DNA from: Gammaproteobacteria bacterium
Lineage (GTDB): Bacteria > Pseudomonadota > Gammaproteobacteria > Chromatiales > Sedimenticolaceae
Length of the DNA stretch: 5,212 bases
NCBI GenBank assembly: GCA_020445245.1
Contig: JAGRHB010000073.1
Span: 2,830 to 8,041 of the forward strand
Reading direction: 5' to 3'
Of the stretch, positions 1 to 5,212 are shown one piece after another. The position numbers and the translations under genes were made by a program. Below the pieces are notes generated by a model. It made no database searches. It was not told where the DNA came from and saw only the letters and a list, made by a program, of their open reading frames with translations. Every line of letters starts with the position of its first letter. Within the stretch, counting starts at the first letter, position 1.

Positions 1-2
1 CC

Positions 3-149
3 ATCGTAGGCGATGCTTTTCCCGACCGTCAGATCATGCCGATCGATTGCCGACAGATCATCGTGCAGAGTGGCAGCCTGCACTGCCTTACCATGCAGTT
101 CCCGGCCGAGCTGGTGCTGCACGACACCCTGGAGTTGTTTGGCGCATGA
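3..149 (+). CDS. aguA: Agmatine deiminase, C-terminal end (5' partial)
   Basis: Only the last 48 codons are in the window; the frame is open to the left edge and ends at TGA 147-149. The visible protein has the C-terminal signature of the agmatine deiminase / peptidyl-arginine-deiminase-like family. The segment SGSLHC, with its cysteine encoded at 84-86, matches the place where family members carry the catalytic Cys after a Gly-rich turn and His, and it is followed by LTMQFP. Agmatine deiminase hydrolyses agmatine to N-carbamoylputrescine and ammonia in the cytoplasm. The next gene encodes the enzyme that consumes this product and overlaps it at ATGA, which strongly supports the call. The N-terminal part and the other catalytic residues lie outside the window, so integrity of the gene cannot be judged. 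Confidence 0.88.
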   Translation: MVGDAFPDRQIMPIDCRQIIVQSGSLHCLTMQFPAELVLHDTLELFGA

Positions 150-1033
150 GCAAGCCAAGCGTAAAGGCAGCCCTGATACAGCACCAGAACCAGGGTGACG
201 CCCACGCCAACCTGGCCCTGATCGGTGAACAGATCGCTGCCGCCGCGGCGCAGGGTGCGCAGCTGATCCTGTTGCAGGAGCTGCACAATGGCCCCTATTT
301 CTGCCAGACCGAGGACCCCTCGCGGTTCGATCTCGCCGAGGCGATCCCCGGCCCGAGCACCGAACACCTTGGCGCGCTGGCCAAACAAAATGGCATCGTC
401 ATCGTCGCCTCACTGTTCGAGCGCCGTGCCGCCGGTCTTTACCACAATACGGCGGTGGTCCTGGAACGCGATGGCAGTCTGTGCGGGCGGTATCGCAAGA
501 TGCATATCCCCGACGACCCCGGTTACTACGAAAAGTTCTACTTCACCCCCGGCGACCTCGGGTTCGCCCCGATCGACACCTCGCTGGGACGCCTCGGCGT
601 ACTCGTCTGCTGGGATCAGTGGTATCCGGAGGCCGCCCGCCTGATGGCACTGGCCGGTGCTCAGATCCTGTTGTACCCCACTGCCATCGGGTGGGACATG
701 CGTGATGACGACGCCGAGCGCTCACGCCAGCGCGAGGCATGGTTGACCGTGCAGCGCGGGCATGCGGTGGCAAACGGCATACCGGTACTCAGTTGCAATC
801 GCGTCGGTTTCGAGCCGGCACCGGATGCCGTCGATGGCGGCATCCGCTTCTGGGGCAGTTCATTTGCCTGTGGCCCACAGGGCGAATGGATCGCACGGGC
901 CGGCGAGACAGCACAGACCCTGATCGTCGACATCGACCTGGCGCGCAGTGAAGATGTACGCAGGATGTGGCCGTTCCTGCGGGACCGCCGTATCGACGCC
1001 TATGGCGACCTCCCAAAACGGTATCTCGACTGA
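146..1033 (+). CDS. aguB: N-carbamoylputrescine amidase
   Basis: This encodes a 295-aa carbon-nitrogen hydrolase (nitrilase superfamily), the usual length for the family. It hydrolyses N-carbamoylputrescine to putrescine, CO2 and ammonia, the second step of the agmatine route to putrescine. The Glu-Lys-Cys catalytic triad is visible: Glu45 in LLQELHNGPYF, Lys118 in YRKMHIPDDPGYYEKFYFTPGD and Cys155 in VLVCWDQWYPE. These segments are characteristic of AguB rather than of general nitrilases. The ATG at 146 was chosen because it overlaps the aguA stop (ATGA), which implies translational coupling, and because MSKPSVKAALIQ begins directly at the first beta strand. An in-frame ATG at 47 would add 33 residues that overlap aguA and look non-native. 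No broken motifs were seen. The gene converges with the hydrolase on the other strand, 50 bp away. Confidence 0.95.
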   Translation: MSKPSVKAALIQHQNQGDAHANLALIGEQIAAAAAQGAQLILLQELHNGPYFCQTEDPSRFDLAEAIPGPSTEHLGALAKQNGIVIVASLFERRAAGLYHNTAVVLERDGSLCGRYRKMHIPDDPGYYEKFYFTPGDLGFAPIDTSLGRLGVLVCWDQWYPEAARLMALAGAQILLYPTAIGWDMRDDDAERSRQREAWLTVQRGHAVANGIPVLSCNRVGFEPAPDAVDGGIRFWGSSFACGPQGEWIARAGETAQTLIVDIDLARSEDVRRMWPFLRDRRIDAYGDLPKRYLD

Positions 1034-1083
1034 ATCGATCCCGCTGGACACCCGCTGCGGTGGCGGCATTGGCTGCCTTTCCC

Positions 1084-1905
1084 CTACCAGGTATCCAACC
1101 AGCCTGATACCGCCTTCAGCAGTTCCTCGCCGCGATCCCTGAAATAATGATCGGCGTGCGGTACCACGATCTGCGCACTCGCTGCATTGCCGCCAACACG
1201 CATCGCCGCCAATCGCTCGTCTGCAAGCCGGTGCACCGCGGAGTAGTCGTCGTCTCCGTACAGATCCAGCACCGGCACCCTGAGTCTGTCCAGGGCAAAA
1301 GGTTCACGCATTGGCTGTTGGAAATCCGTGGCACCCATGCCGATGCCGACAAAGGCGTCGAAGGGTTGCCTGGCCGCCGGATCGTTCGACAACATCCAGT
1401 GCTGCGCCATATGTGATCCGCAACTGTGCGCAATAAGCACGACCTTCCCCCCGGACCGCTTGCGCACCGCCGCAAGCGCCGCCTCGATACGCTCGCCGGC
1501 CGCCGGAAACACCGGGTAGTAGTCATAGTACTTCGCTGCCTTGTCCAACACCGGGAGCTGGATGGAAAGGGTGTCCCAGCCATGCTCCGTCAGACCGACC
1601 CGCAGCGGATGAACGACATCCGCCCAATCGGGGTGAAACCCCCTGCCATGCAGGATCACCGCCGTACCACGCGCGGGCGTCGTCACGCTGTTCGTTTGAA
1701 TGGCGAGAAAGTCTACGCCCGCAACGGTGCGCAGCTCGATTGGCTCCCCATCGAGCAGGCCATCGACGATCTGATCCTTCAGGCGCTGCTCTCGCGCCCT
1801 GTCGGGCAGGCTGCCCGGAACATCGGCGCAGACCGCGCCGCTGCCAGCGATACCGAACACCAGCAGCACACCGACGACAATTCGGAGCCCCGGGGCCGAT
1901 GCCAT
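1084..1905 (-). CDS. Exported alpha/beta hydrolase, DUF3530-like
   Basis: This encodes a 273-aa protein. Residues 1-27 look like a Sec signal peptide: a basic start, a hydrophobic run VVGVLLVFGIAG and a likely cut after VCA. The mature part has alpha/beta-hydrolase landmarks: an oxyanion-type HGRG at 86-89 followed by FHPDWADVVHPLRVGL, a nucleophile elbow AHSCG with Ser161, an acid candidate in LYGDDD (218-220) and His250 or His253 in PHADHYF. The HGRG...HPDW and HGWDTLSIQLP pattern resembles DUF3530 proteins of gammaproteobacteria, whose substrate I do not know. The ATG at 1905 was chosen because AGAGG lies 9 nt upstream and the signal peptide begins there; a TTG at 2007 would bury the signal peptide. 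Cys26 does not fit a lipobox because Val precedes it. It is convergent with aguB and divergent from the small secreted protein gene. An esterase role is a guess. Confidence 0.82.
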   Translation of the reverse strand: MASAPGLRIVVGVLLVFGIAGSGAVCADVPGSLPDRAREQRLKDQIVDGLLDGEPIELRTVAGVDFLAIQTNSVTTPARGTAVILHGRGFHPDWADVVHPLRVGLTEHGWDTLSIQLPVLDKAAKYYDYYPVFPAAGERIEAALAAVRKRSGGKVVLIAHSCGSHMAQHWMLSNDPAARQPFDAFVGIGMGATDFQQPMREPFALDRLRVPVLDLYGDDDYSAVHRLADERLAAMRVGGNAASAQIVVPHADHYFRDRGEELLKAVSGWLDTW

Positions 1906-1914
1906 CGGCAAACG

Positions 1915-1919
1915 CCTCT
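1915..1919 (-). promoter_or_regulatory. Ribosome binding site for the DUF3530-like hydrolase
   Basis: Read on the minus strand, AGAGG stands 9 nt before the ATG at 1905. It supports this start over the longer TTG-initiated reading that would begin at 2007. Confidence 0.6.
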
Positions 1920-2024
1920 GCGCCAACGAGCACGCAGTATTCCAAAGCCGTTCCGGCACGTGGGCAATACGGCCCAAGGACAGAGGTTTCCGATCGAAAT
2001 CAAACAATTAGGAGCTTTCCCGCA

Positions 2025-2054
2025 TTGGTAAGCCGTGTACTGAAACGCTATAGT
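2025..2054 (+). promoter_or_regulatory. Candidate sigma70 promoter for the secreted-protein cluster
   Basis: TTGGTA (2025-2030, 4 of 6 to the -35 consensus) is separated by 18 nt from TATAGT (2049-2054, 5 of 6 to the -10 consensus). Initiation would fall near 2061, giving a leader of about 128 nt before the ATG at 2189, and the 2063-2081 hairpin would sit at the very start of that leader. It was judged by eye only. Confidence 0.38.
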
Positions 2055-2062
2055 CGATGCCA

Positions 2063-2081
2063 GGTCAGATGGCTTCTGACC
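2063..2081. repeat. Perfect 7-bp inverted repeat (hairpin), possibly REP-like
   Basis: GGTCAGA (2063-2069) and TCTGACC (2075-2081) pair perfectly around the 5-nt loop TGGCT. A T-rich stretch follows only after about 10 nt, with TTTTT at 2096-2100, so it is a poor intrinsic terminator. On the other strand the unit reads with GGGGTCAGAAGCC, reminiscent of short palindromic repeats linked to REP-associated (Y1/RAYT) transposases. Whether it is repeated in the genome cannot be seen here. It could instead be a leader RNA hairpin or an operator. Confidence 0.45.
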
Positions 2082-2173
2082 CCAGTTCACTTCAATTTTT
2101 CCGGAAATCGAACGCCATTGATCCTATAGACGCAACATCCACCCAGCGTTGCGCAAGACCGAGCCTATCCGAC

Positions 2174-2180
2174 AAGAGGT
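2174..2180 (+). promoter_or_regulatory. Ribosome binding site of the 57-aa secreted protein
   Basis: AAGAGGT ends 8 nt before the ATG at 2189. This good Shine-Dalgarno match is one of the main reasons to accept the very short gene as real. Confidence 0.62.
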
Positions 2181-2188
2181 AATCTGAC

Positions 2189-2362
2189 ATGCGTTTTTTT
2201 CCGCTTTTCCTGGTCATAATAGCCTCGGTCGCTACATGGCAATCCGCTGCAATGGCCGGAACGGCCACCGACCATTCGACCGCTTGTGCGGATGACAACG
2301 GCGCCGGCGGAAAGAAAGACAAGCAGAAGGGATCGGGCAGCGACGAGCCGGAGTGTGAATGA
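2189..2362 (+). CDS. Small secreted two-cysteine protein (57 aa)
   Basis: I do not recognise this protein. The start MRFFPLFLVIIASVA is a typical signal peptide with a probable cut after AMA (residue 23). That leaves a mature peptide of about 34 residues rich in Gly, Lys, Asp and Ser, with no hydrophobic core. It holds exactly two cysteines, Cys33 near its start (STACADD) and Cys56 at the penultimate position (EPECE), bracketing a low-complexity linker GAGGKKDKQKGSGSDE. The start is supported by the AAGAGGT site 8 nt upstream. It precedes the rhodanese-like gene by 104 bp in the same direction and both products appear exported, so co-expression is likely. The two cysteines could form a disulfide or bind a metal or persulfide, but nothing in the sequence proves a function. 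A chance reading is possible, though the ribosome site, signal peptide and cleavage motif together argue against it. Confidence 0.68.
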   Translation: MRFFPLFLVIIASVATWQSAAMAGTATDHSTACADDNGAGGKKDKQKGSGSDEPECE

Positions 2363-2450
2363 CGTACGCGATATCATCGGCAGTTAGATCGCACGATGCG
2401 ACAGAAACCGCGCAATCGCCCAGACAATACGAATTACCCAAAGACCATCG

Positions 2451-2456
2451 AGGAGG
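2451..2456 (+). promoter_or_regulatory. Strong ribosome binding site deciding the rhodanese start
   Basis: AGGAGG lies 10 nt before the ATG at 2467. It picks this start over an in-frame ATG at 2359 that would place 36 polar residues ahead of the signal peptide. Confidence 0.75.
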
Positions 2457-2466
2457 ACCCCCGCGG

Positions 2467-3123
2467 ATGAAACCGAGAAAGATCGTTCACGCCTGCGCCA
2501 TCGCCATCACGGTGATATCCAGTAACGCTGTGTTTGCGGACGACATGGCTGTCGGAATCACCCGGTCGATGAGCAAGTTCGAAGGTACCGTGAATGGCAA
2601 GAAAATCACGATCATGCGTAACCAGGACGAATCGGCGACCGTAAACCCCGCATTCTCCAAGACATCGCGCAAGTGCCCACCGTTCTGCATACAGCCTTCG
2701 CAACTCGCACCGGGTGTGGAAACGATCGGTGAACTGGAACTGATCCAGTACGTGGAGAAGATGGCCGGCGGCGACGACAGTATCGTCTTGATCGACTCGC
2801 GCACACCGGACTGGGTGGCCAAAGGGACCATTCCCGGCGCCATCAACCTCCCATGGACCAAGCTGAATCCGTCCAAGGGCGCTGATCCGATCTCGATCGC
2901 CGAGATTCTCACCGGACAGTTCGGCGCCAGGGAGGTCGAAGGCCTTTGGGACTACAGCAACGTCAAGACGCTGGTCCTGTTCTGCAATGGCATGTGGTGT
3001 GGCCAGTCACCGAACAATATCGAAAATCTTCTGCGCTTCGGCTATCCCGCCAACAAGATCAAGTGGTACCGGGGCGGCATGCAGGACTGGGAAATCCTGG
3101 GATTGAACACCGAGAAGCAGTGA
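2467..3123 (+). CDS. Periplasmic rhodanese-like domain protein
   Basis: This encodes a 218-aa protein. Residues 1-24 form a Sec signal peptide (MKPRK, then a hydrophobic run, with a probable cut after VFA). Residues 25-80 are an N-terminal segment ending in a CPPFC motif (Cys70, Cys74). A single rhodanese domain covers about 85-215. Its marks are VLIDSRTPDWVAKGTIPGAINLPW, typical of the first half of the fold, the loop FCNGMWCGQS with Cys173 at the catalytic position and Cys178 five residues on, and the C-terminal WYRGGMQDW. Rhodaneses move sulfane sulfur through a cysteine persulfide; thiosulfate or polysulfide would be plausible donors, but the real substrate is unknown. The start is fixed by AGGAGG 10 nt upstream. 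The catalytic loop is not the usual CxxGxRS form and has a second cysteine. A small secreted protein lies upstream and a DsrE-like secreted protein downstream. Confidence 0.88.
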   Translation: MKPRKIVHACAIAITVISSNAVFADDMAVGITRSMSKFEGTVNGKKITIMRNQDESATVNPAFSKTSRKCPPFCIQPSQLAPGVETIGELELIQYVEKMAGGDDSIVLIDSRTPDWVAKGTIPGAINLPWTKLNPSKGADPISIAEILTGQFGAREVEGLWDYSNVKTLVLFCNGMWCGQSPNNIENLLRFGYPANKIKWYRGGMQDWEILGLNTEKQ

Positions 3124-3158
3124 CGGCAACGGGGTCGCATTCCCCGCTCAACCTTCTG

Positions 3159-3190
3159 GCGGTCGCAGGGCGGACACACCCTGCGGCCGC
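3159..3190 (+). terminator. Strong GC hairpin between the rhodanese and DsrE genes
   Basis: GCGGTCGCAGGG (3159-3170) pairs over 12 bp with CCCTGCGGCCGC (3179-3190) around an 8-nt loop; the only non-Watson-Crick pair is a G-U. It begins 35 nt after the rhodanese stop. No T-tract follows (ACATTCAAG), so it is not a classic intrinsic terminator. It may act as a partial terminator, an mRNA 3'-end stabiliser or a processing site that sets different levels of the two genes. Confidence 0.45.
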
Positions 3191-3301
3191 ACATTCAAGA
3201 GCATGACTGTCGATCGGCGATCGGGAGACGATCAAAGCCTGTCTGCGCCCCTGATCCCCGGGACTACACTTCCAGGATCACCGAAGTCACGGAGAGGCAC
3301 C

Positions 3302-3805
3302 ATGTTCAGACCCTTCCTGCTCGCGATCGCGATCGCCCTCACGGCCCCGGCCGCGGCGACCGGCAAAACGGTTTTTCCTGACTACGGCGAGCCCAAGGCT
3401 GTATTCGAGTTCTTTTTCGCCGATCCCCGGCATATCGACAGTGGCCTCTACTGGGTGCGGTCTTTCATGAATCCGCTGATCGCAGAGCCTTACAGCATGG
3501 CACCGGAGTTTCTCGGTATCGTCGTGGTGGTCCATGGCACGGAGATCGTCACCTTGGCCAGGCACAACTACGAGAAGTATCGCGACAGCGTCGAACGTAT
3601 GCGGTACTACGCCAGCCTCGGGGTGAAATTCAGGGTCTGTGGCCTGGCCGCCGGCGACTATGGCTACGATGCCGACACTTTCCATGACTTTGTCGAGATC
3701 GTGCCGTCGGCAATGGTCGAGATCGCACACCTGCAGCAGCAGGGTTACGGCCTGGTCATCCCGCAGATCCGCGACAAGATATTTACTATCGAGGAAATCC
3801 GCTGA
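3302..3805 (+). CDS. Exported DsrE-family protein
   Basis: This encodes a 167-aa protein. Residues 1-19 form a signal peptide (MFRPFLLAIAIALTAPAAA, with a cut after AAA). The mature part fits the DsrE/DsrF-like fold: VFEFFFADPRHIDSGLYWVRSFMN as the first strand and helix, then LGIVVVVHGTEIVTLARHNYEKYRDSVERMR and LGVKFRVCGLAA with Cys113. A conserved cysteine at this place is the persulfide carrier in sulfur-transferring members. The end (AHLQQQGYGLVIPQI) is the usual closing strand. Cytoplasmic DsrE/TusD proteins work in sulfur relays, but this one is predicted to be exported, a group whose job is not established. The ATG at 3302 has GGAG 7 nt upstream and starts the signal peptide; an in-frame ATG at 3203 would hide it. 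It follows the rhodanese gene by 178 bp, with a hairpin between, and precedes mfd by 58 bp. Confidence 0.85.
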   Translation: MFRPFLLAIAIALTAPAAATGKTVFPDYGEPKAVFEFFFADPRHIDSGLYWVRSFMNPLIAEPYSMAPEFLGIVVVVHGTEIVTLARHNYEKYRDSVERMRYYASLGVKFRVCGLAAGDYGYDADTFHDFVEIVPSAMVEIAHLQQQGYGLVIPQIRDKIFTIEEIR

Positions 3806-3863
3806 CGTCGGTCGCCGCGCGGTTGTGCGAAAATGCCGGGCCCTGACCATTCCTTTCGAGCCC

Positions 3864-5212
3864 GTGAACCCAGTAGTCCCCCCACTTCCGTCCACTGCGT
3901 CTTCGATCGCCCGCTGGGGTCATTGCGTGGGTGCCGCAAGCGGATACGCCATCGCCCGGGCGGTCAATCAGGCCGACGCGCCTTTGCTGGTCGTCACTGC
4001 CGATGTGCAGGCAGCAGCACGTCTCACCGACGAGATCTGCTTCTTCCTCGATGACCCGACGCTCGAGGTGCTGGGCTTCCCCGATTGGGAGACCCTCCCC
4101 TACGACGTCTTTTCGCCGCTGCCGGAGCTGATTTCGCAGCGGCTGCTGACCTTGCACCGCCTGCGCGGACTGCAACGCGGCGTCATCGTCGTGCCCGTCG
4201 CCACCTTGATGCAGCGCCTGTTGCCGCCGGAATTTCTTGATGCCAACAGCCTGCTGTTGGAGGTCGGTGACGACCTCGACATGGAGGATTTCCGCCAGCG
4301 TCTGGTGGCCGGTGGTTATCAATGCGTGTCCCAGGTGATGGCACATGGCGAATTCGCGGTGCGCGGATCGCTGCTCGATCTGTTCCCGATGGGCAGCGAG
4401 CAGCCTTTCCGTATCGATCTGCTCGATTGCGAGGTCGACTCGATCCGCATCTTCGATCCGGAGACCCAACGCACCAGCGAGAAAATCGGTCGCATATCGT
4501 TGTTGCCGGCACGCGAGTTTCCCGTCGACGAACAGTCCGTCGCGCGCTTTCGCGCGGCCTACCGGGAACAGATCGAAGGCGACCCGCAGCGCAGCCTGAT
4601 CTACCGCGGCGTCAGTGATGGGCAGATGCCCGGTGGCATCGAGTACTACCTGCCATTGTTCTTCGAACACACCGCCACGCTGTTCGATTACATCGCGAGA
4701 GACAGCCTGGTGCTTTACGACCGCCGGCTCGATGACGAGGCGGTGCACTTCTTCGACAGTGTCGGCGAGCGTTACGAACAAAGGCGCTACGACCTGGAGC
4801 GCCCCTTGCTGCAGCCCGGCGCGCTGTACCTGGCACCCGAGCAACTTCACAGCCGCCTCGCGGCCCATCGCCGGGTCCAACTGCAACCAGGTGACGCCGA
4901 CTGTGCCGAGCACCACGGACCCTGCCTCAACCTGCCCAGCCGGCCGGTGCCTCCGATGGGCATCCAGGCCAAGGCCGCCAACCCGGCGCAGGCACTGCAG
5001 CAGACGCTTGCCACGGCCAATGCGAGGGTGTTGTTCGTGGCGGAAACGGCCGGGCGCCGCGAGGCGCTGCTGGACACCCTGCGCGGCTTCGACATTCGCC
5101 CCACGTACAGCGAATCCTGGCACGACTTCGTGGCCGCGGACATTTCACCCTGCATCACCGTGGCGTCGCTCGAATCCGGATTGTGGCTGTCCGACCAGGG
5201 TCTGCTGCTGAT
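3864..5212 (+). CDS. mfd: Transcription-repair coupling factor Mfd, N-terminal part (3' partial)
   Basis: The first 449 codons are present and the frame runs off the right edge; full Mfd is about 1150 aa. Mfd removes RNA polymerase stalled at DNA damage and recruits UvrA to start nucleotide excision repair. The visible part is the UvrB-homology module plus the following domain. Signature segments include FPDWETLPYDVFSP (72-85), QRGVIVVPVATLMQRLLP (104-121), HGEFAVRGSLLDLFPMGSEQPFRID (161-185), LLPAREFPVD (213-222) and GGIEYYLPLFFEHTATLFDY (257-276). From memory, E. coli Arg165 and Arg181, which contact UvrA, correspond to Arg167 and Arg183 here, while Phe185 corresponds to Leu187. The helicase and RNA-polymerase-binding domains lie beyond the window. 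GTG 3864 was chosen because the resulting N-terminus matches E. coli Mfd in length; only a weak CGAG precedes it, and an in-frame GTG at 3825 is an alternative. Confidence 0.94.
   Translation, partial: MNPVVPPLPSTASSIARWGHCVGAASGYAIARAVNQADAPLLVVTADVQAAARLTDEICFFLDDPTLEVLGFPDWETLPYDVFSPLPELISQRLLTLHRLRGLQRGVIVVPVATLMQRLLPPEFLDANSLLLEVGDDLDMEDFRQRLVAGGYQCVSQVMAHGEFAVRGSLLDLFPMGSEQPFRIDLLDCEVDSIRIFDPETQRTSEKIGRISLLPAREFPVDEQSVARFRAAYREQIEGDPQRSLIYRGVSDGQMPGGIEYYLPLFFEHTATLFDYIARDSLVLYDRRLDDEAVHFFDSVGERYEQRRYDLERPLLQPGALYLAPEQLHSRLAAHRRVQLQPGDADCAEHHGPCLNLPSRPVPPMGIQAKAANPAQALQQTLATANARVLFVAETAGRREALLDTLRGFDIRPTYSESWHDFVAADISPCITVASLESGLWLSDQGLLL

Larger units (their letters stand above)
1906..2188. 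other. Divergent intergenic region
   Basis: This 283-bp gap separates the minus-strand hydrolase from the plus-strand secreted-protein cluster, so promoters for both directions should lie here. On the plus strand there is one reasonable sigma70-type promoter (2025-2054), a perfect hairpin (2063-2081), a T-rich stretch around 2091-2100 and a second -10-like TATAGA at 2125-2130 with no good -35. No convincing minus-strand promoter was found. No open frame here looks like a real gene. Confidence 0.6.

Noticed and set aside
1034..1083. Possible terminator between the convergent aguB and hydrolase genes
   Set aside because: Only 4-bp stems (CCGC/GCGG, CACC/GGTG) without T-tracts could be drawn, too weak to call.
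1426..2031. A 201-codon plus-strand open frame across the hydrolase gene
   Set aside because: It is antisense to a well-supported alpha/beta hydrolase, spans the intergenic region and has no recognisable domain.
2125..2130. TATAGA as a second -10 box closer to the small secreted gene
   Set aside because: No acceptable -35 hexamer lies 16-18 nt upstream; an ECF-type reading with GGAAAT is too speculative.
2389..2401. Small inverted repeat TCGCA/TGCGA before the rhodanese gene
   Set aside because: A 5-bp stem with a 3-nt loop is expected by chance in this base composition.
3323..3336. Two overlapping GCGATCGC octamers, like HIP1 sites
   Set aside because: They lie in signal-peptide codons for Ala-Ile-Ala-Ile-Ala, which explains the repeat; there are no further copies nearby.
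3287..3895. A 202-codon minus-strand frame opposite the DsrE-like gene
   Set aside because: The plus-strand frame has a signal peptide, ribosome site and family match; the antisense product has none.
3786..5123. A 445-codon open frame on the minus strand opposite mfd
   Set aside because: The plus strand matches Mfd over its whole length; the antisense reading is Gln/Val-rich with no recognisable domain and is typical of GC-rich shadow frames.

Overview
The window looks like chromosomal DNA from a GC-rich gammaproteobacterium, plausibly of a sulfur-oxidising or purple-sulfur-type lineage. This rests on inference: the polyamine, DUF3530-like and Mfd proteins all read as gammaproteobacterial, Mfd aligns closely along its length with the E. 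coli protein as I remember it, and rhodanese plus DsrE-type proteins are common in such lineages. No species can be named from the sequence alone. No rRNA, tRNA, CRISPR array or transposase gene was seen.

Layout. (1) Positions 3-1033 (+) hold the end of agmatine deiminase (aguA) and a complete N-carbamoylputrescine amidase (aguB). They overlap at ATGA and form the two-step agmatine-to-putrescine route. (2) Positions 1084-1905 (-) hold a convergent, probably exported alpha/beta hydrolase resembling DUF3530. (3) Positions 1906-2188 are a divergent intergenic region with a candidate sigma70 promoter and a perfect 7-bp hairpin that may be a REP-like remnant. (4) Positions 2189-3805 (+) encode three proteins in a row, each with an apparent Sec signal peptide: a 57-aa mini-protein with two cysteines, a rhodanese-like protein with a C-X4-C active loop and an extra CPPFC motif, and a DsrE-like protein. 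A strong GC hairpin lies between the last two. (5) Positions 3864-5212 (+) are the first 449 codons of the transcription-repair coupling factor mfd, starting at GTG and running off the window.

How the genes work together. AguA and AguB form one pathway. The three exported proteins at 2189-3805 are the most interesting part. Rhodanese and DsrE folds carry sulfur as cysteine persulfide in known cytoplasmic relays, so an envelope-located set suggests periplasmic sulfane-sulfur or thiol chemistry. That joint role is inferred from fold, signal peptides and adjacency only. Mfd and the hydrolase appear to be unrelated neighbours.
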